Assembly: GCF_039522025.1 (NCBI RefSeq)
Contig: NZ_BAAADB010000011.1
Span: forward strand, 1-64,000
Reading direction: 5' to 3'
DNA length: 64,000 bases
From: Deinococcus depolymerans
GTDB lineage: Bacteria > Deinococcota > Deinococci > Deinococcales > Deinococcaceae
The position numbers and the translations under genes are program-made. The stretch's first letter is position 1. The number at the start of each line of letters is the position of its first letter. The notes under the pieces are model-generated. The model was not told where the DNA came from, did no database searches, and saw only the letters and a list, made by a program, of their open reading frames with translations. Positions 8,275 to 21,684 of this stretch are shown in pieces.

Positions 8275-8805
8275 ATGAAACGACACCTCGTCCTGGCCGC
8301 CCTGCTGACCCTCACGCCCCTCGCCCACGCCGGCAGCGGCAACGTCGCCCCGCGCGCCGTGACGCCCTTCGGCGCACCGAAAGCCCTGCCCGCCAACGCC
8401 CTGGTCCGCCCCAGCCAGACCTGGATCCTGACCGGCACCACGGCTGGCGGCGAGCGCATCAGCCGCGACCTGAAACTGAGCGCCCAGGCGCCCGAGTGGG
8501 ACGACGGCTGGGACTTCGACGCGGACAACGGCCCCTTCAGCTGGAACCCCGAGGACCGCCTGATGATCGCCGCGGACGTCCTGACCGGCATGGACGAGGA
8601 CAGCGACATCCATCTGTGCCTGGGCATGGTCGAGGGCGGCGGCGCACGCGGCGTGCTCTTCAGCGGCTCTCTCGAAGAGATTCAGGAGCGGGTCAGCCAG
8701 CTGGAAGGCGCGACCGGCGACCCCCGCACCGCCGACGAACTCGTCCAGGCTGTCCGCAAAGCCGGCGTCAACGCCGGAACCTGCACCCTGACCCTCAAAC
8801 GCTGA
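8275..8805 (+). CDS. secreted protein, paralogue of the 6221-6775 product
   Basis: 176 aa with a clear signal peptide ([19 protein letters not shown], cleavage after AHA). The mature domain is acidic ([12 protein letters not shown]) and shares the [16 protein letters not shown] core and the terminal GTCTLTL with the gene on the opposite side of uraA. Two Cys (LCLGM and GTCTL) may pair. The ATG lies seven bases after TACGCT (leaderless). Family and function not recognised. Confidence 0.75.
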   Translation: MKRHLVLAALLTLTPLAHAGSGNVAPRAVTPFGAPKALPANALVRPSQTWILTGTTAGGERISRDLKLSAQAPEWDDGWDFDADNGPFSWNPEDRLMIAADVLTGMDEDSDIHLCLGMVEGGGARGVLFSGSLEEIQERVSQLEGATGDPRTADELVQAVRKAGVNAGTCTLTLKR

Positions 8806-8833
8806 GCCCCCCTGGTGCTGGTGGCCGGGGAAC

Positions 8834-10849
<2,016 letters not shown>

Positions 10850-10908
10850 GGGACCTCCGGGGGTGGGGGAGAGGGCAGGGTACGGGCGCGGCCCGAACGA
10901 ATCTCCCT

Positions 10909-10928
10909 ATTTTACGCCCCGGACGTAA
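10909..10928 (-). promoter_or_regulatory. RDRM (DdrO operator) over the uvrB -10 region
   Basis: TTACGCCCCGGACGTAA at 10912-10928 is a 17-bp imperfect palindrome. It agrees with the Deinococcus radiation/desiccation response motif (TTATGTCATTGACATAA type) at the TTAYG...CRTAA arms and at GYC/GRC inside. On the minus strand a -10 hexamer TAAAAT (10914-10909) overlaps its edge, so a repressor bound here would block RNA polymerase. It lies 63 bases upstream of the uvrB start. Confidence 0.85.
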
Positions 10929-10988
10929 GCGGATGGTAAGCGAGATGGCTGAAGGGAACCTTGACCTGCGGGCCGTACACTGCCCGTC

Positions 10989-12209
<1,221 letters not shown>

Positions 12210-12278
12210 TGGCGGAGGACAGTGAACCGCGATCACGCGACCTGAACGCCCGCTGCGACCGGCCCCACTGCCCACGCC

Positions 12279-13178
12279 CTACTGCCCGCTGCCCTCCCGC
12301 AGCACTTCCTCCGCGACGCTCAGGAAGGCCCGTACCGTGGGGCTGTGGCCGTCGCCGCGCCGCCAGACCGCCACGATCTCCACGATGGGCGCGTCCTCCA
12401 CCGGGCGGTACACGACGCCGGGCAGCGAGAGGCGGCTGAAGAACTCGATGGGCAGGAACACGCCCACACCCGCCGCGACCAGCGACAGCAGCGTGGGAAC
12501 CTCGATGGCTTCCTGCACGACGTGCGGCATGAAGCCGGAAGCGGCGCACCAGCGCATGACCTGATCGAAGTACGTGGCGCGCAGTTGCCGCGGAAAGAAC
12601 ACGAAGGGTTCGCCGCGCAGGTCGCTGATCTTCAGGCGGCGGCGGCGGGCCAGCGGGTGCTCGGCGGGCAGGGCCGCGACGAGGGGCTGACGCCAGAGGG
12701 GGCGCGAGTCCAGGCTGGGGTCCCGCACGGGCAGCAGCATCAGGCCGATGTCGATCTGCTCGCCGCGCAGGCCGGCCTCCTGTTCCTGCGCGGTCAGTTC
12801 GCGCAGGTCCACGCTGACGTTCGGGTACAGGTCCCGGAAGCGGCGCACGATCTCCGGCAGGCCCCCGAAGGCGAGGCCGCTGACGAAACCGACCGTCAGG
12901 CGGCCCACCTCGCCCCGCGCGGCGCGGCGGGCACGTTCCACCGTCTGGGCCGCCAGGGCGAGCGTCTCGCGGGCGCCGATCAGGAACTCCTGCCCGGCGG
13001 GGGTCAGCTGCACGCGGCGGGTGGTGCGCAGCACCAGCGGCACCCCCACCTCTTCTTCCAGGTTGCGGATGGAGTTGCTCAGGGCCTGCTGCACCACGAA
13101 CACGCGCTCGGCGGCCCGCCCGAAGTGTTCCTCCTCGGCCAGGGCGACGAAGTGGCGCAGGTGACGCAGTTCGATCAT
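12279..13178 (-). CDS. LysR-family transcriptional regulator
   Basis: 299 aa. N-terminal winged HTH (residues 1-60: [40 protein letters not shown]) followed by a linker helix and a periplasmic-binding-protein-like effector domain (about 90-295). The start chosen is the ATG at 13178, where the canonical [10 protein letters not shown] begins; upstream in-frame codons are not conserved-looking. It is divergent from aceE, with a CACCA/TGGTG palindrome between them, so it may control the pyruvate dehydrogenase genes. Confidence 0.9.
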   Translation of the reverse strand: MIELRHLRHFVALAEEEHFGRAAERVFVVQQALSNSIRNLEEEVGVPLVLRTTRRVQLTPAGQEFLIGARETLALAAQTVERARRAARGEVGRLTVGFVSGLAFGGLPEIVRRFRDLYPNVSVDLRELTAQEQEAGLRGEQIDIGLMLLPVRDPSLDSRPLWRQPLVAALPAEHPLARRRRLKISDLRGEPFVFFPRQLRATYFDQVMRWCAASGFMPHVVQEAIEVPTLLSLVAAGVGVFLPIEFFSRLSLPGVVYRPVEDAPIVEIVAVWRRGDGHSPTVRAFLSVAEEVLREGSGQ

Positions 13179-13235
13179 GGGTGTGGGAGCCGGGCGGCGC
13201 GGGAGGGCATTCCCTGCAGCGTACCGCCCGCCACC

Positions 13236-13252
13236 CACCATTGCCAGTGGTG
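13236..13252. promoter_or_regulatory. candidate LysR operator between lysR-type gene and aceE
   Basis: CACCA-TTGCCAG-TGGTG: 5-bp inverted arms around a 7-bp centre. It sits 58 bp from the regulator start and 58 bp from the aceE start, midway in the divergent intergenic region, as expected for a LysR-type site. Confidence 0.45.
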
Positions 13253-13309
13253 AATCCTGTGAGAATGCCCTGTTGGAAGTGTGGAATGGGGAGGCCTATG
13301 CTGGGCAGC

Positions 13310-16048
13310 ATGACCCAGTCTCCCAAGACCTCGGCACCCCCGAACCGTCCGCCGCGCGCCGGCATGAACGCGCAGGAGCGGCAGCAACTGAACACGGTCG
13401 AGACGCAGGAGTGGCTGGACTCCCTGGCGTACGTGTTCGCCGACGCCGGCGACAACCGCGCGGCGGAACTGCTCGAGGAACTCGACCACTACGCGTACTT
13501 CCACGGCGCGCCCATCACCTTCAAGCAGAACACCCCGTACATCAACACCATCGACGTCGAGGCGCAGCCCGAGTACCCCGGCGACCCCGAGATCGAACGC
13601 AAGATCCGCAACATCATCCGCTGGAACGCCGTGGTCATGGTCATCAAAGCCAACAAGAAGAGCGACGGCATCGGCGGGCACCTGTCCACCTACGCCAGCG
13701 CCGCCGAGCTGCTGGAGGTGGGCTTCAACCACTTCTTCCGCGGGCACGGCGCCGGACAGGACCGCGACCTGATCTTCTACCAGGGGCACGCCAGCCCCGG
13801 CGTGTACGCCCGAAGCTTCCTGGAAGGCCGTTTCGACGAGGCCCGCATGAACCGCTTCCGCCGCGAACTGCAACCCGAGGGCGCGGGCCTGAGCTCCTAC
13901 CCGCACCCCTGGCTGATGCCCGACTACTGGGAGTTCCCGACCGTCAGCATGGGCCTGGGTCCCATCCAGGCGATCTACCAGGCGCGCTTCATCAAGTACC
14001 TGGAAAACCGCGAACTGAAACCCAGGGGCGACGCCAAGGTCTGGGCGTTCCTCGGGGACGGCGAGATGGACGAACCGCAGAGCATCGGCGCGATCAGATT
14101 TGCCGCGTACGAGAACCTCGACAACCTGATCTTCGTGCTGAACGCCAACCTCCAGCGTCTCGACGGCCCGGTGCGCGCGAACTCCAAGGTCATCCAGGAA
14201 TTCGAGGCGCTGTTCCGCGGCGCCGGCTGGAACGTCATCAAGGTCATCTGGGACAGCAAGTGGGACGAACTGCTCCAGAAGGACTACAACGGCACCATCG
14301 TCAAACGCTTCGAACTGCTCGTGGACGGCGAATCGCAGCGCTACGCGGCCTTCGGCGGGAAGGAACTGCGCGAGAAGTTCTTCAACACCCCGGAACTCAA
14401 GGCACTCATTGAAGGCTGGAGCGACGCCGACCTGGAACTCCTGAACCGCGGCGGGCACGACATCCACAAGATCTACGCCGCGTACAAGGCCGCCACCGAA
14501 CACAAGGGCAGCCCCACCATCATCATTCCGCGCACCATCAAGGGCTACGGCCTCGGCGAGAGTGCCCAGGCCCGCAACGTCGCCCACCAGGTCAAGAAAC
14601 TGGACTTCCACACCCTCAAGGACCTGCGCGACACGCTGGAACTCCCCCTGACCGACGAGCAGGTCGAGCACATGGAGTACTACCACCCCGGCCCGGACAG
14701 CCCGGAAGTCAAGTACGCCCTCGAACGCCGCGCCGCGCTCGGCGGCCCGATTCCCGCCCGCCGGGTCGAGTACCCGCACCCCACCATCCCGAACGGCGAG
14801 TTCTACGAGGAGTTCGCCAAGGGCAGCGGCGACCGTCAGGTGAGCACCACCATGGCCGCCGTGCAGATCATCAGCAAACTGCTGCGCGACAAGGAGATCG
14901 GCAAACTGATCGTGCCCATCGTGCCCGACGAGGCCCGCACCTTCGGCATGGACGCCCTGGTGCCCCGCATCGGCATCTACTCCCCGCGCGGCCAGACGTA
15001 CACGCCCGTCGACAGTGGCAGCCTGATGGCCTACAAGGAAAGCGTGAACGGCCAGATGCTGGAAGAAGGCATCACCGAGGACGGCGCGATGGCCTCCTGG
15101 ATCGCCGCCGGCACCGCGTACGCCAACCACGGCGTGCCCACCATCCCGTTCTTCGTGCTGTACTCCATGTTCGGCATGCAGCGCGTCGGTGACCTCGTGT
15201 GGGCCGCCGCCGACCAGCGCGCCCGCGGCTTCATCCTGGGCGCCACCGCCGGGCGCACCACCCTGGCCGGCGAGGGCCTGCAACACCAGGACGGCAACAG
15301 CCACCTGCAGGCGTACGTCGTGCCCAACCTGAAAACCTACGACCCGGCCTTCGCGTACGAACTGGCCGTGATCATCGAGAGCGGCATCCAGCGCATGTAC
15401 GTGGACGGCATCGACGAGTTCTACTACGTCACCGTCGACAACGAGAACGAACTCCAGCCCGCCATGCCCGCTGACCGCAGCCACGAGGAGATCCGCGAGG
15501 GCATCGTGCGCGGCCTGTACCGCCTGCAGAAGAGCGCCCACAAGGGCAAACTCCGGGCCCAGATCCTCGCGGGCGGCCCCGCCATGGGCGCCGCGCAGGA
15601 AGCCGTCAAGGCCCTCGAGGCGTACGGCGTGGCCGCCGACCTGTGGAGCGTGACCAGCTACAAGGAACTCCACCAGGACGCCCTGCTCGCCCAGCGGCAC
15701 AACATGCTGCACCCCACCGAGGAACCCCGCGTGCCGTACGTGGCGCAGCAGCTGAGCAGGGAGAACGCCCCCGGCGTCCTGATCAGTGTCAGCGACTACA
15801 TGAAACTCGGCGCGGACGGCCTGAACGGCCACCTGGACCGCAAACTCTGGACGCTGGGCACCGACGGCTTCGGCCGCAGCGAGGCCCGCGAGGAACTCCG
15901 CGACTTCTTCGAGGTCGACGCCAAGCACGTCGTCCTGGCCACCCTGTACGCCCTGCAACGCGACGGCAAGATCAAGGGCGACGTCGTCGCCAAGGCGATC
16001 GCCGACCTGGGCATCGACCCGGAACGCGACGCCCCCGTCCTGCGCTAA
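13310..16048 (+). CDS. aceE: pyruvate dehydrogenase E1 component (homodimeric)
   Basis: 912 aa, the size of the single-chain E1p. Thiamine-diphosphate-dependent decarboxylation of pyruvate and acetyl transfer to the lipoyl group of AceF. Hallmarks: [25 protein letters not shown] with the cofactor-site His residues, [12 protein letters not shown] (TPP/Mg motif, about residue 248), [10 protein letters not shown], and [18 protein letters not shown] transketolase segments. The start at 13310 is taken because TATGCT lies seven bases upstream (leaderless) and the preceding in-frame region is intergenic. First gene of aceE-aceF. Confidence 0.97.
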   Translation: MTQSPKTSAPPNRPPRAGMNAQERQQLNTVETQEWLDSLAYVFADAGDNRAAELLEELDHYAYFHGAPITFKQNTPYINTIDVEAQPEYPGDPEIERKIRNIIRWNAVVMVIKANKKSDGIGGHLSTYASAAELLEVGFNHFFRGHGAGQDRDLIFYQGHASPGVYARSFLEGRFDEARMNRFRRELQPEGAGLSSYPHPWLMPDYWEFPTVSMGLGPIQAIYQARFIKYLENRELKPRGDAKVWAFLGDGEMDEPQSIGAIRFAAYENLDNLIFVLNANLQRLDGPVRANSKVIQEFEALFRGAGWNVIKVIWDSKWDELLQKDYNGTIVKRFELLVDGESQRYAAFGGKELREKFFNTPELKALIEGWSDADLELLNRGGHDIHKIYAAYKAATEHKGSPTIIIPRTIKGYGLGESAQARNVAHQVKKLDFHTLKDLRDTLELPLTDEQVEHMEYYHPGPDSPEVKYALERRAALGGPIPARRVEYPHPTIPNGEFYEEFAKGSGDRQVSTTMAAVQIISKLLRDKEIGKLIVPIVPDEARTFGMDALVPRIGIYSPRGQTYTPVDSGSLMAYKESVNGQMLEEGITEDGAMASWIAAGTAYANHGVPTIPFFVLYSMFGMQRVGDLVWAAADQRARGFILGATAGRTTLAGEGLQHQDGNSHLQAYVVPNLKTYDPAFAYELAVIIESGIQRMYVDGIDEFYYVTVDNENELQPAMPADRSHEEIREGIVRGLYRLQKSAHKGKLRAQILAGGPAMGAAQEAVKALEAYGVAADLWSVTSYKELHQDALLAQRHNMLHPTEEPRVPYVAQQLSRENAPGVLISVSDYMKLGADGLNGHLDRKLWTLGTDGFGRSEAREELRDFFEVDAKHVVLATLYALQRDGKIKGDVVAKAIADLGIDPERDAPVLR

Positions 16049-16097
16049 AGGTTGAACGTTGATGGAGGAGCGCAGCGCTCTGTCAACTTTCAACCTT
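16048..16097 (+). repeat. intercistronic hairpin between aceE and aceF
   Basis: A 15-bp stem with one mismatch (AAGGTTGAACGTTGA at 16048-16062 with its complement at 16083-16097) encloses a second hairpin GAGCGC-A-GCGCTC (16068-16080). It begins at the aceE stop codon. It could stabilise or attenuate the aceE-aceF transcript. Confidence 0.7.
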
Positions 16098-16131
16098 CGA
16101 CCATCAACCCCTCTCCGAAGGAGAACCCATC

Positions 16132-17823
<1,692 letters not shown>

Positions 17824-17956
17824 TACGGACTCCGATTGAATGGGCTGCAAAGCCCGTTCAATCCGGGCGAAGCGAGTGGGAGCTGGGCGGGTTCCGGACA
17901 TGGAGTCGGCAATCCGGTGAAGTTCCGGATTGTAGGCGAAACAAACGGAATCCGTA
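17824..17956 (+). repeat. TNA-flanked MITE-like repeat, copy c
   Basis: 133 bp, bounded by TACGGACTCCG and GGAATCCGTA, with TAA on both sides (17821-17823, the aceF stop, and 17957-17959). Internal hairpins TTGAATGGGCTGCAAAGCCCGTTCAA-type and CAATCCGG/CCGGATTG. Confidence 0.93.
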
Positions 17957-17991
17957 TAAGACAGGCCGATGGCAGAAGGCTGAAGGCAAGA

Positions 17992-18022
17992 CAGCACCCC
18001 CGTCCGAGTGGCGGGGGTGCTG
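17992..18022 (-). terminator. lepB-side terminator hairpin
   Basis: Perfect 11-bp stem CAGCACCCCCG / CGGGGGTGCTG with a 9-base loop, between convergent aceF and lepB. On the minus strand it is followed by TCTTGCC. Confidence 0.7.
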
Positions 18023-18044
18023 GCATGTCGTTCCGGAGGATGGG

Positions 18045-18752
18045 TCAGGGCAGGAGCAGACGCGGATTCCACTGCTGCGGGCCGCCTGTCTTCACGCGCT
18101 GCTCGGGGTGCGGCTGGCCGTTGCAGGGGGGCGCGGCCTCACTGGTGACACTCAGGGGCCAGACGCTGGCGACGGCGCGTCCGGCGATGTCGGCGGTGCC
18201 GACCGGGCCGAATACGCGGCTGTCGCGGCTGCCGCCGGGGCTGCGGTTGTCGCCCAGCACGAAGTACGTTCCGGCCGGGACGGTGACGGGCGGCGTGTTC
18301 GCCAGGGGGCTGGTCGTGTCGTGGCACGCCCCACTCCAGTAGGCGGTGGTGCGGGGTTCGTTCAGGGGGTGGCCGTTCACGGTGACGCGGCCCTGCGTGA
18401 CCTGTACGGTGTCGCCGGGCAGTCCGATCACCCGCTTGACGAGGTACGGACGGTACGCCCAGGGAAGGGTGAGTCCCCGGTACGTGCGGGTCCACTCCTG
18501 GGTGGCGGTGCGGGGTGATTTGAACACCACGACGTCACCCCGACCGTAGCTGCCGACGCCCAGGGTGTGCGCCCCCCCTTCGATTTTCGGGACGAGCAGC
18601 GTTTCGCCGTGGCGCAGGCCGGGCAGCATGCTCACGCCGTCCACGCGCACGGCGGTCGCGCCGAACTGCGTCAGCAGCAGCGCGAAGGCCAGCGGGGACA
18701 GCCAGTCGCGCCACAGGCGGGTCAGGCGACTGTCCTGGCGGGCGGCGGTCAT
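18045..18752 (-). CDS. lepB: signal peptidase I
   Basis: 235 aa. Inner-membrane protease that removes signal peptides from exported proteins. One N-terminal membrane segment (about 18-36) precedes the catalytic Ser41 in [13 protein letters not shown]. The general base Lys106 is in KRVIGLPGD, and box [14 protein letters not shown] is present. The last 30 residues (Pro/Gln-rich) extend beyond the catalytic fold. The start overlaps the stop of the preceding gene (ATGA) in a padR-led operon, an unusual setting for lepB. Confidence 0.94.
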   Translation of the reverse strand: MTAARQDSRLTRLWRDWLSPLAFALLLTQFGATAVRVDGVSMLPGLRHGETLLVPKIEGGAHTLGVGSYGRGDVVVFKSPRTATQEWTRTYRGLTLPWAYRPYLVKRVIGLPGDTVQVTQGRVTVNGHPLNEPRTTAYWSGACHDTTSPLANTPPVTVPAGTYFVLGDNRSPGGSRDSRVFGPVGTADIAGRAVASVWPLSVTSEAAPPCNGQPHPEQRVKTGGPQQWNPRLLLP

Positions 18753-19084
18753 GGCTGCGCCTGCGTGGTCGTGGGGGTGGGTGCGGCTGGGTGAGTGCCC
18801 TGGAGGGCGTACGCGGCCCCGCCCAGCAGGCCGGCGGCCAGCAGCCAGCGCAGCGCCAGTCCCAGTGTGTGCGTGCGCGCAAAGCGCAGCGCGGCGGGCA
18901 GGGCCGGTCCAGCCTCACTCAGGGCGGCGGTCCAGGCGTCGGTTTCGGTCAGGCCGCGCAGGCGGGCGTCGAGCATGCTCTGGTGCAGGTTCCCGTGCAG
19001 TTCCGCCCTGACCCTCCGGGCGGCGGTGGGTGGCAGCAACCGCGTCACGCGGCGCAGGTACGCCTGAACGGCGGGCGGGGTCAC
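18749..19084 (-). CDS. membrane protein with permease-prefix-like helical domain
   Basis: 111 aa. The N-terminal 75 residues are helical and resemble the small domain often encoded next to PadR regulators (YLRRVTRLLPPTAARRVRAELHGNLHQSMLDARLRGLTETDAWTAALSEAG). One C-terminal membrane segment (about 86-103) is followed by a short Thr/Pro tail. GTG start in a GTGA overlap with padR; ATGA overlap with lepB. Family membership is inferred from the DxHxxL...G-A-L-G type helical pattern and context, not certain. Confidence 0.75.
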   Translation of the reverse strand: MTPPAVQAYLRRVTRLLPPTAARRVRAELHGNLHQSMLDARLRGLTETDAWTAALSEAGPALPAALRFARTHTLGLALRWLLAAGLLGGAAYALQGTHPAAPTPTTTQAQP

Positions 19085-19398
19085 CAGAGGCTCCGCAGGG
19101 CCGCATCGAAGGCGCGGTACGAGTCACGTCTGCGGCGCAGTTCGGCGCGGCCCGCGTCGGTCAGGGTGTACGTGCGGACCGGGGGGCCGCCACGGGCGGG
19201 GGTCGTCTCGGCGGCGCTCAGGAACCCGCCCTTTTCCAGGCGGTGCAGGGCCGGGTACAGGCTCCCGGCGTTCAGGGTGATGCTGCCCTCCGTGACGGCG
19301 CTGACGCGCTTGGCGATGTCCTGGCCGTAGCCGCCCTCGCGTTCCAGGACGCTCAGGAGGATCAGGTCCAGGTTGCCCTTGAACAGGTTCGTATCCAC
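19081..19398 (-). CDS. PadR-family transcriptional regulator
   Basis: 105 aa, PadR-s1 size. N-terminal winged helix: LFKGNLDLILLSVLEREGGYGQDIAKRVSA and then GSLYPALHRLEKGGFLSAAE, the recognition helix-wing signature of PadR; TYTLTDAGRAEL closes the domain. GTG start. Heads a three-gene operon with a membrane protein and lepB. Palindromes just upstream (19402-19420) suggest autoregulation. Confidence 0.93.
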   Translation of the reverse strand: MDTNLFKGNLDLILLSVLEREGGYGQDIAKRVSAVTEGSITLNAGSLYPALHRLEKGGFLSAAETTPARGGPPVRTYTLTDAGRAELRRRRDSYRAFDAALRSLW

Positions 19399-19401
19399 GA
19401 G

Positions 19402-19420
19402 TATCAGTGTCTGATATCAG
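19402..19420. promoter_or_regulatory. candidate PadR operator
   Basis: Two overlapping inverted repeats: TATCAG-TGT-CTGATA (19402-19416) and the perfect palindrome CTGATATCAG (19411-19420). They begin four bases upstream of the padR start, where an autorepressor would act, and are AT-rich against a GC-rich background. Confidence 0.6.
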
Positions 19421-19498
19421 AATGTGAGTATGATGGGCCAGCCATGCATAGTGGTGGGGCCTGTGTCCGTGGGATCTGCGTGTCCTTACACTCACGGC

Positions 19499-19996
19499 AT
19501 GAATCCTGACCTCGGTTCCCTCTACGCCTGGGTGAAGGTCTCACGCGAGCGGGTGTTCGCGTGGGCGGAGGCGCTGCCGGACGGCGTGTACACCCTGGAG
19601 GGCTCCGAGTTCGCGTTCGGCAGCCTGCGGAACGTGCAGGCGCACGTGGCCGGGTGTTACCGGGTGTGGGTGGGCGCGCGGGGCCTGCGAGAGGACGTGG
19701 GCGGCCCGGACCCGGCGAGCGTACCGGACGTGACCGCCATGCGCCGCGTGTTCGCGGACGTGGACAGCATGATGGAGCGGGCGCTGGACACCTTCGCGGC
19801 GCCGGATGAAGCGTTCGATCTGGTCCTGCCGGGCGAGGTGCTGAGGGTCACGCAGCGGTGGCTGGTCATGCACCCGGTCACGCACGAGTTTCATCACAAG
19901 GGCCAGATGCTGACGATGGGACGCGTGCTGGGGTTCCCGTACCCGCCGGGGCCAGACACGGACCTGGGCCTGCCGGGCGAGGTGCCGGGAGGCTGA
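19499..19996 (+). CDS. DinB/YfiT-like four-helix metalloprotein
   Basis: 165 aa. DinB-fold signature: a first His in RNVQAHVAGCYRVW and a His pair in MHPVTHEFHHKGQMLTMGRVLG, matching the H...HxxxH metal triad of the superfamily. Members include thiol-dependent transferases, but this one cannot be assigned a reaction. The ATG lies six bases after TACACT (19487-19492), so leaderless. Divergent from padR. Confidence 0.85.
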   Translation: MNPDLGSLYAWVKVSRERVFAWAEALPDGVYTLEGSEFAFGSLRNVQAHVAGCYRVWVGARGLREDVGGPDPASVPDVTAMRRVFADVDSMMERALDTFAAPDEAFDLVLPGEVLRVTQRWLVMHPVTHEFHHKGQMLTMGRVLGFPYPPGPDTDLGLPGEVPGG

Positions 19997-20065
19997 CCCT
20001 TCACCTGCCCGCGCGCTGTGCCGGGCCGTACGGTGTGCGGTGGCGTGGGCGGCGATGCTGACCGC

Positions 20066-20848
20066 ATGACCGATGCCCTGCGCCTGCCGCCCGACCTGCC
20101 GGACGATCAGCTGCCCCGCGTGCTGGGCGAGGCCCTGACCGGCCTGTACACGGGCGAGCCGCGCCTCCCGGCCCGCGCGGGCGGCCGCACGGCGGGACTG
20201 GCCGCCCTGCACGCCTGGACGGGCGAGGGGTACGCGGGCCGCAACTTCCTGGGTGGGAACGTGTCGCGCCTGAGCATGTACCTGCGGCACGGCATGCTGG
20301 GCCTGCGCGAGGTCGCCGCGCACGCCCGCGCCGTCATGCGGGGCCGCGAGCGGGACGAGTTCCTGCGGCAGTTGACCTGGGCGGAATTCTACCGGCTGGT
20401 GCTGCGCCAGGAGGGCGCGCGGGTCCTGGGGAACCTGGAGGACCCCAAGTACCCGGCCCGCTGGACGGGCACCCTGCCGGACGACGTGCGTGGGGCCCGC
20501 ACCGGGCTGCCCTGCGCGGACGCCTGGGTCACGCACCTGATCCGGGACGGGTGGCTGCACAACCACGAGCGGCTGTGGTTCGCGGCGTACCTGGTGCACT
20601 GGCGCGGCGTGGACTGGCGGGCCGGGTACGCCCTGTTCCGCGAGCACCTGCTCGACGGGGACATTGCCAACAATGCCCTGTCGTGGCAGTGGGTGGCGAG
20701 CACCTTCAGCAACAAGCCGTACTTCATGAATCAGGAGAACATCGACCGCTTCAGCGGCGGCCGGTGGTGCCGCACCTGCCGGGCCGCGTGTCCGTTCCGC
20801 GCCTCGTACGGGGAACTCGAAACGCAGTTGTTCGGGACGCAGCCGTGA
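20066..20848 (+). CDS. photolyase/cryptochrome FAD-binding domain protein (C-terminal half)
   Basis: 260 aa corresponding only to the helical FAD domain of DNA photolyases. Seen: GRNFLGGNVSRLSMYLRHGMLGLREV (flavin-binding Ser/Arg), FLRQLTWAEFYR, then ADAWVTHLIRDGWLHNHERLWFAAYL, the W-[ML]-HNxxR signature, and the NNALSWQWVASTFSNKPYFMN end. It terminates with WCRTCRAACPF, three closely spaced Cys that could bind metal. The N-terminal alpha/beta domain is missing here but is encoded by the overlapping downstream gene, so the photolyase is split with the halves in reversed order. Confidence 0.88.
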   Translation: MTDALRLPPDLPDDQLPRVLGEALTGLYTGEPRLPARAGGRTAGLAALHAWTGEGYAGRNFLGGNVSRLSMYLRHGMLGLREVAAHARAVMRGRERDEFLRQLTWAEFYRLVLRQEGARVLGNLEDPKYPARWTGTLPDDVRGARTGLPCADAWVTHLIRDGWLHNHERLWFAAYLVHWRGVDWRAGYALFREHLLDGDIANNALSWQWVASTFSNKPYFMNQENIDRFSGGRWCRTCRAACPFRASYGELETQLFGTQP

Positions 20849-21333
20849 CCGCCGCCCAGGTCCGCCGGGTCGTGTGGGTTCACGGGGACAGCCTGTCCGT
20901 CACGGACCCGGCCCTGAGCGCCTGCCCGGACGCCCCGGCGCTGTTCGTGTTCGACCGTCCGTTCCTTCAGGCGGTGCCGGTCGCGTTTCCGCGTCTGGCG
21001 TTCATGTACCAGGGTGTGCGGGACCTCGCCGCGCACCGCCCCGGCCCGACCGAGCTCCGGGTGGGGGCCGTGCCGGACGAACTCGCCGCCTTCGCCGCCG
21101 CGCACCACGCCGCCGAGCTGCACGTCACCCGCAACTTCACGCCGGACTTTGCGCGCATCGTGGACGGCCTGCGCGCCGCCCGCCCGGACCTGCGAGTCGT
21201 CATTCACGAACCGGAACGCCTGACCAGCTTCGACGGCCCGCTGCGGCGCTTCTTCGGTTTCTGGAAGAAGGTGGAACGCGAGGTGCTGCACGGCGAACCC
21301 GCCCCGGACTTCCCCCGGCGCGGCCACCGCTAG
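20845..21333 (+). CDS. photolyase N-terminal alpha/beta (antenna) domain protein
   Basis: 162 aa. It resembles the Rossmann-like antenna domain of photolyases: VVWVHGDSLSVTDPAL at the start (compare the V-W-x-R-x-D-L-R opening), ALFVFDRPFLQAVPVAFPRLAFMYQGVRDL, and AAHHAAELHVTRNFTPDFARIVDGL. The GTG start overlaps the stop of the FAD-domain gene (GTGA), so the two are cotranslated, presumably to form one enzyme from two chains. Whether it binds an antenna chromophore cannot be told from sequence. No catalytic domain on this chain. Confidence 0.75.
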   Translation: MTAAQVRRVVWVHGDSLSVTDPALSACPDAPALFVFDRPFLQAVPVAFPRLAFMYQGVRDLAAHRPGPTELRVGAVPDELAAFAAAHHAAELHVTRNFTPDFARIVDGLRAARPDLRVVIHEPERLTSFDGPLRRFFGFWKKVEREVLHGEPAPDFPRRGHR

Positions 21334-21342
21334 AACCCCTTA

Positions 21343-21444
21343 GACGGACTCCGGTTGAATGGGTGACCAACACCGTTCCATCCGGGCGTGGCGTTGGCAA
21401 TCCGGCGGATGGGTGGGGGGAGGGCGAAACAATCGGAACCCGGA
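21343..21444 (+). repeat. TNA-flanked MITE-like repeat, copy d (short form)
   Basis: 102 bp; ends GACGGACTCCG and GGAACCCGGA, with TTA on both sides (21340-21342 and 21445-21447). The right TTA is the TAA stop of the small minus-strand gene. It lacks about 30 bp of the internal arm present in other copies. Confidence 0.85.
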
Positions 21445-21615
21445 TTACTTGCCGTGGCGGGTCAGACGCCAGAGGGTCACGCCGTTGCTGATCAGCAGGA
21501 TCACGCTCAGGCCGACCATGGGCCACTCCTGCCGGGTGCCGAAACGGATGGCGAGGATGGCCCAGCCGCACATCAGCGCGGCGACCAGCCAGATGCGCCA
21601 CGCGGGCGCGTTCAC
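21445..21615 (-). CDS. 56-aa two-helix membrane protein
   Basis: A small ORF starting with GTG at 21615: it begins MNAPAWRIWLVAALMCGWAI and ends LWRLTRHGK. Two hydrophobic stretches (about 7-22 and 32-48) are separated by a charged turn (RFGTRQEW), with positive residues at the C-terminus, typical of a small inner-membrane hairpin protein. Support: high GC3, a leaderless promoter with a coupled 5-codon micro-ORF (21612-21629), and a repeat inserted exactly at its TAA stop. Function unknown. Confidence 0.72.
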   Translation of the reverse strand: MNAPAWRIWLVAALMCGWAILAIRFGTRQEWPMVGLSVILLISNGVTLWRLTRHGK

Positions 21616-21629
21616 TGTTCGAACCTCAT
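21612..21629 (-). CDS. leaderless micro-ORF MRFEQ coupled to the 56-aa gene
   Basis: The ATG at 21629 lies six bases after TACCCT (21641-21636), so it is the expected +1 codon of a leaderless mRNA. Five codons later its TGA overlaps the GTG of the membrane protein (GTGA). The membrane gene lacks its own Shine-Dalgarno site, so coupling through this micro-ORF is plausible. Confidence 0.45.
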   Translation of the reverse strand: MRFEQ

Positions 21630-21684
21630 GCGTTCAGGGTAGCGGGTGGGGTGGGGGCCGCGCGTCCCGCCAGCCACGGTACGT

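Noticed and set aside
13175..16093. 972-codon open frame antisense to aceE
   Set aside because: It mirrors aceE exactly and arises from GC-rich codon bias; no family signature and no start signals.
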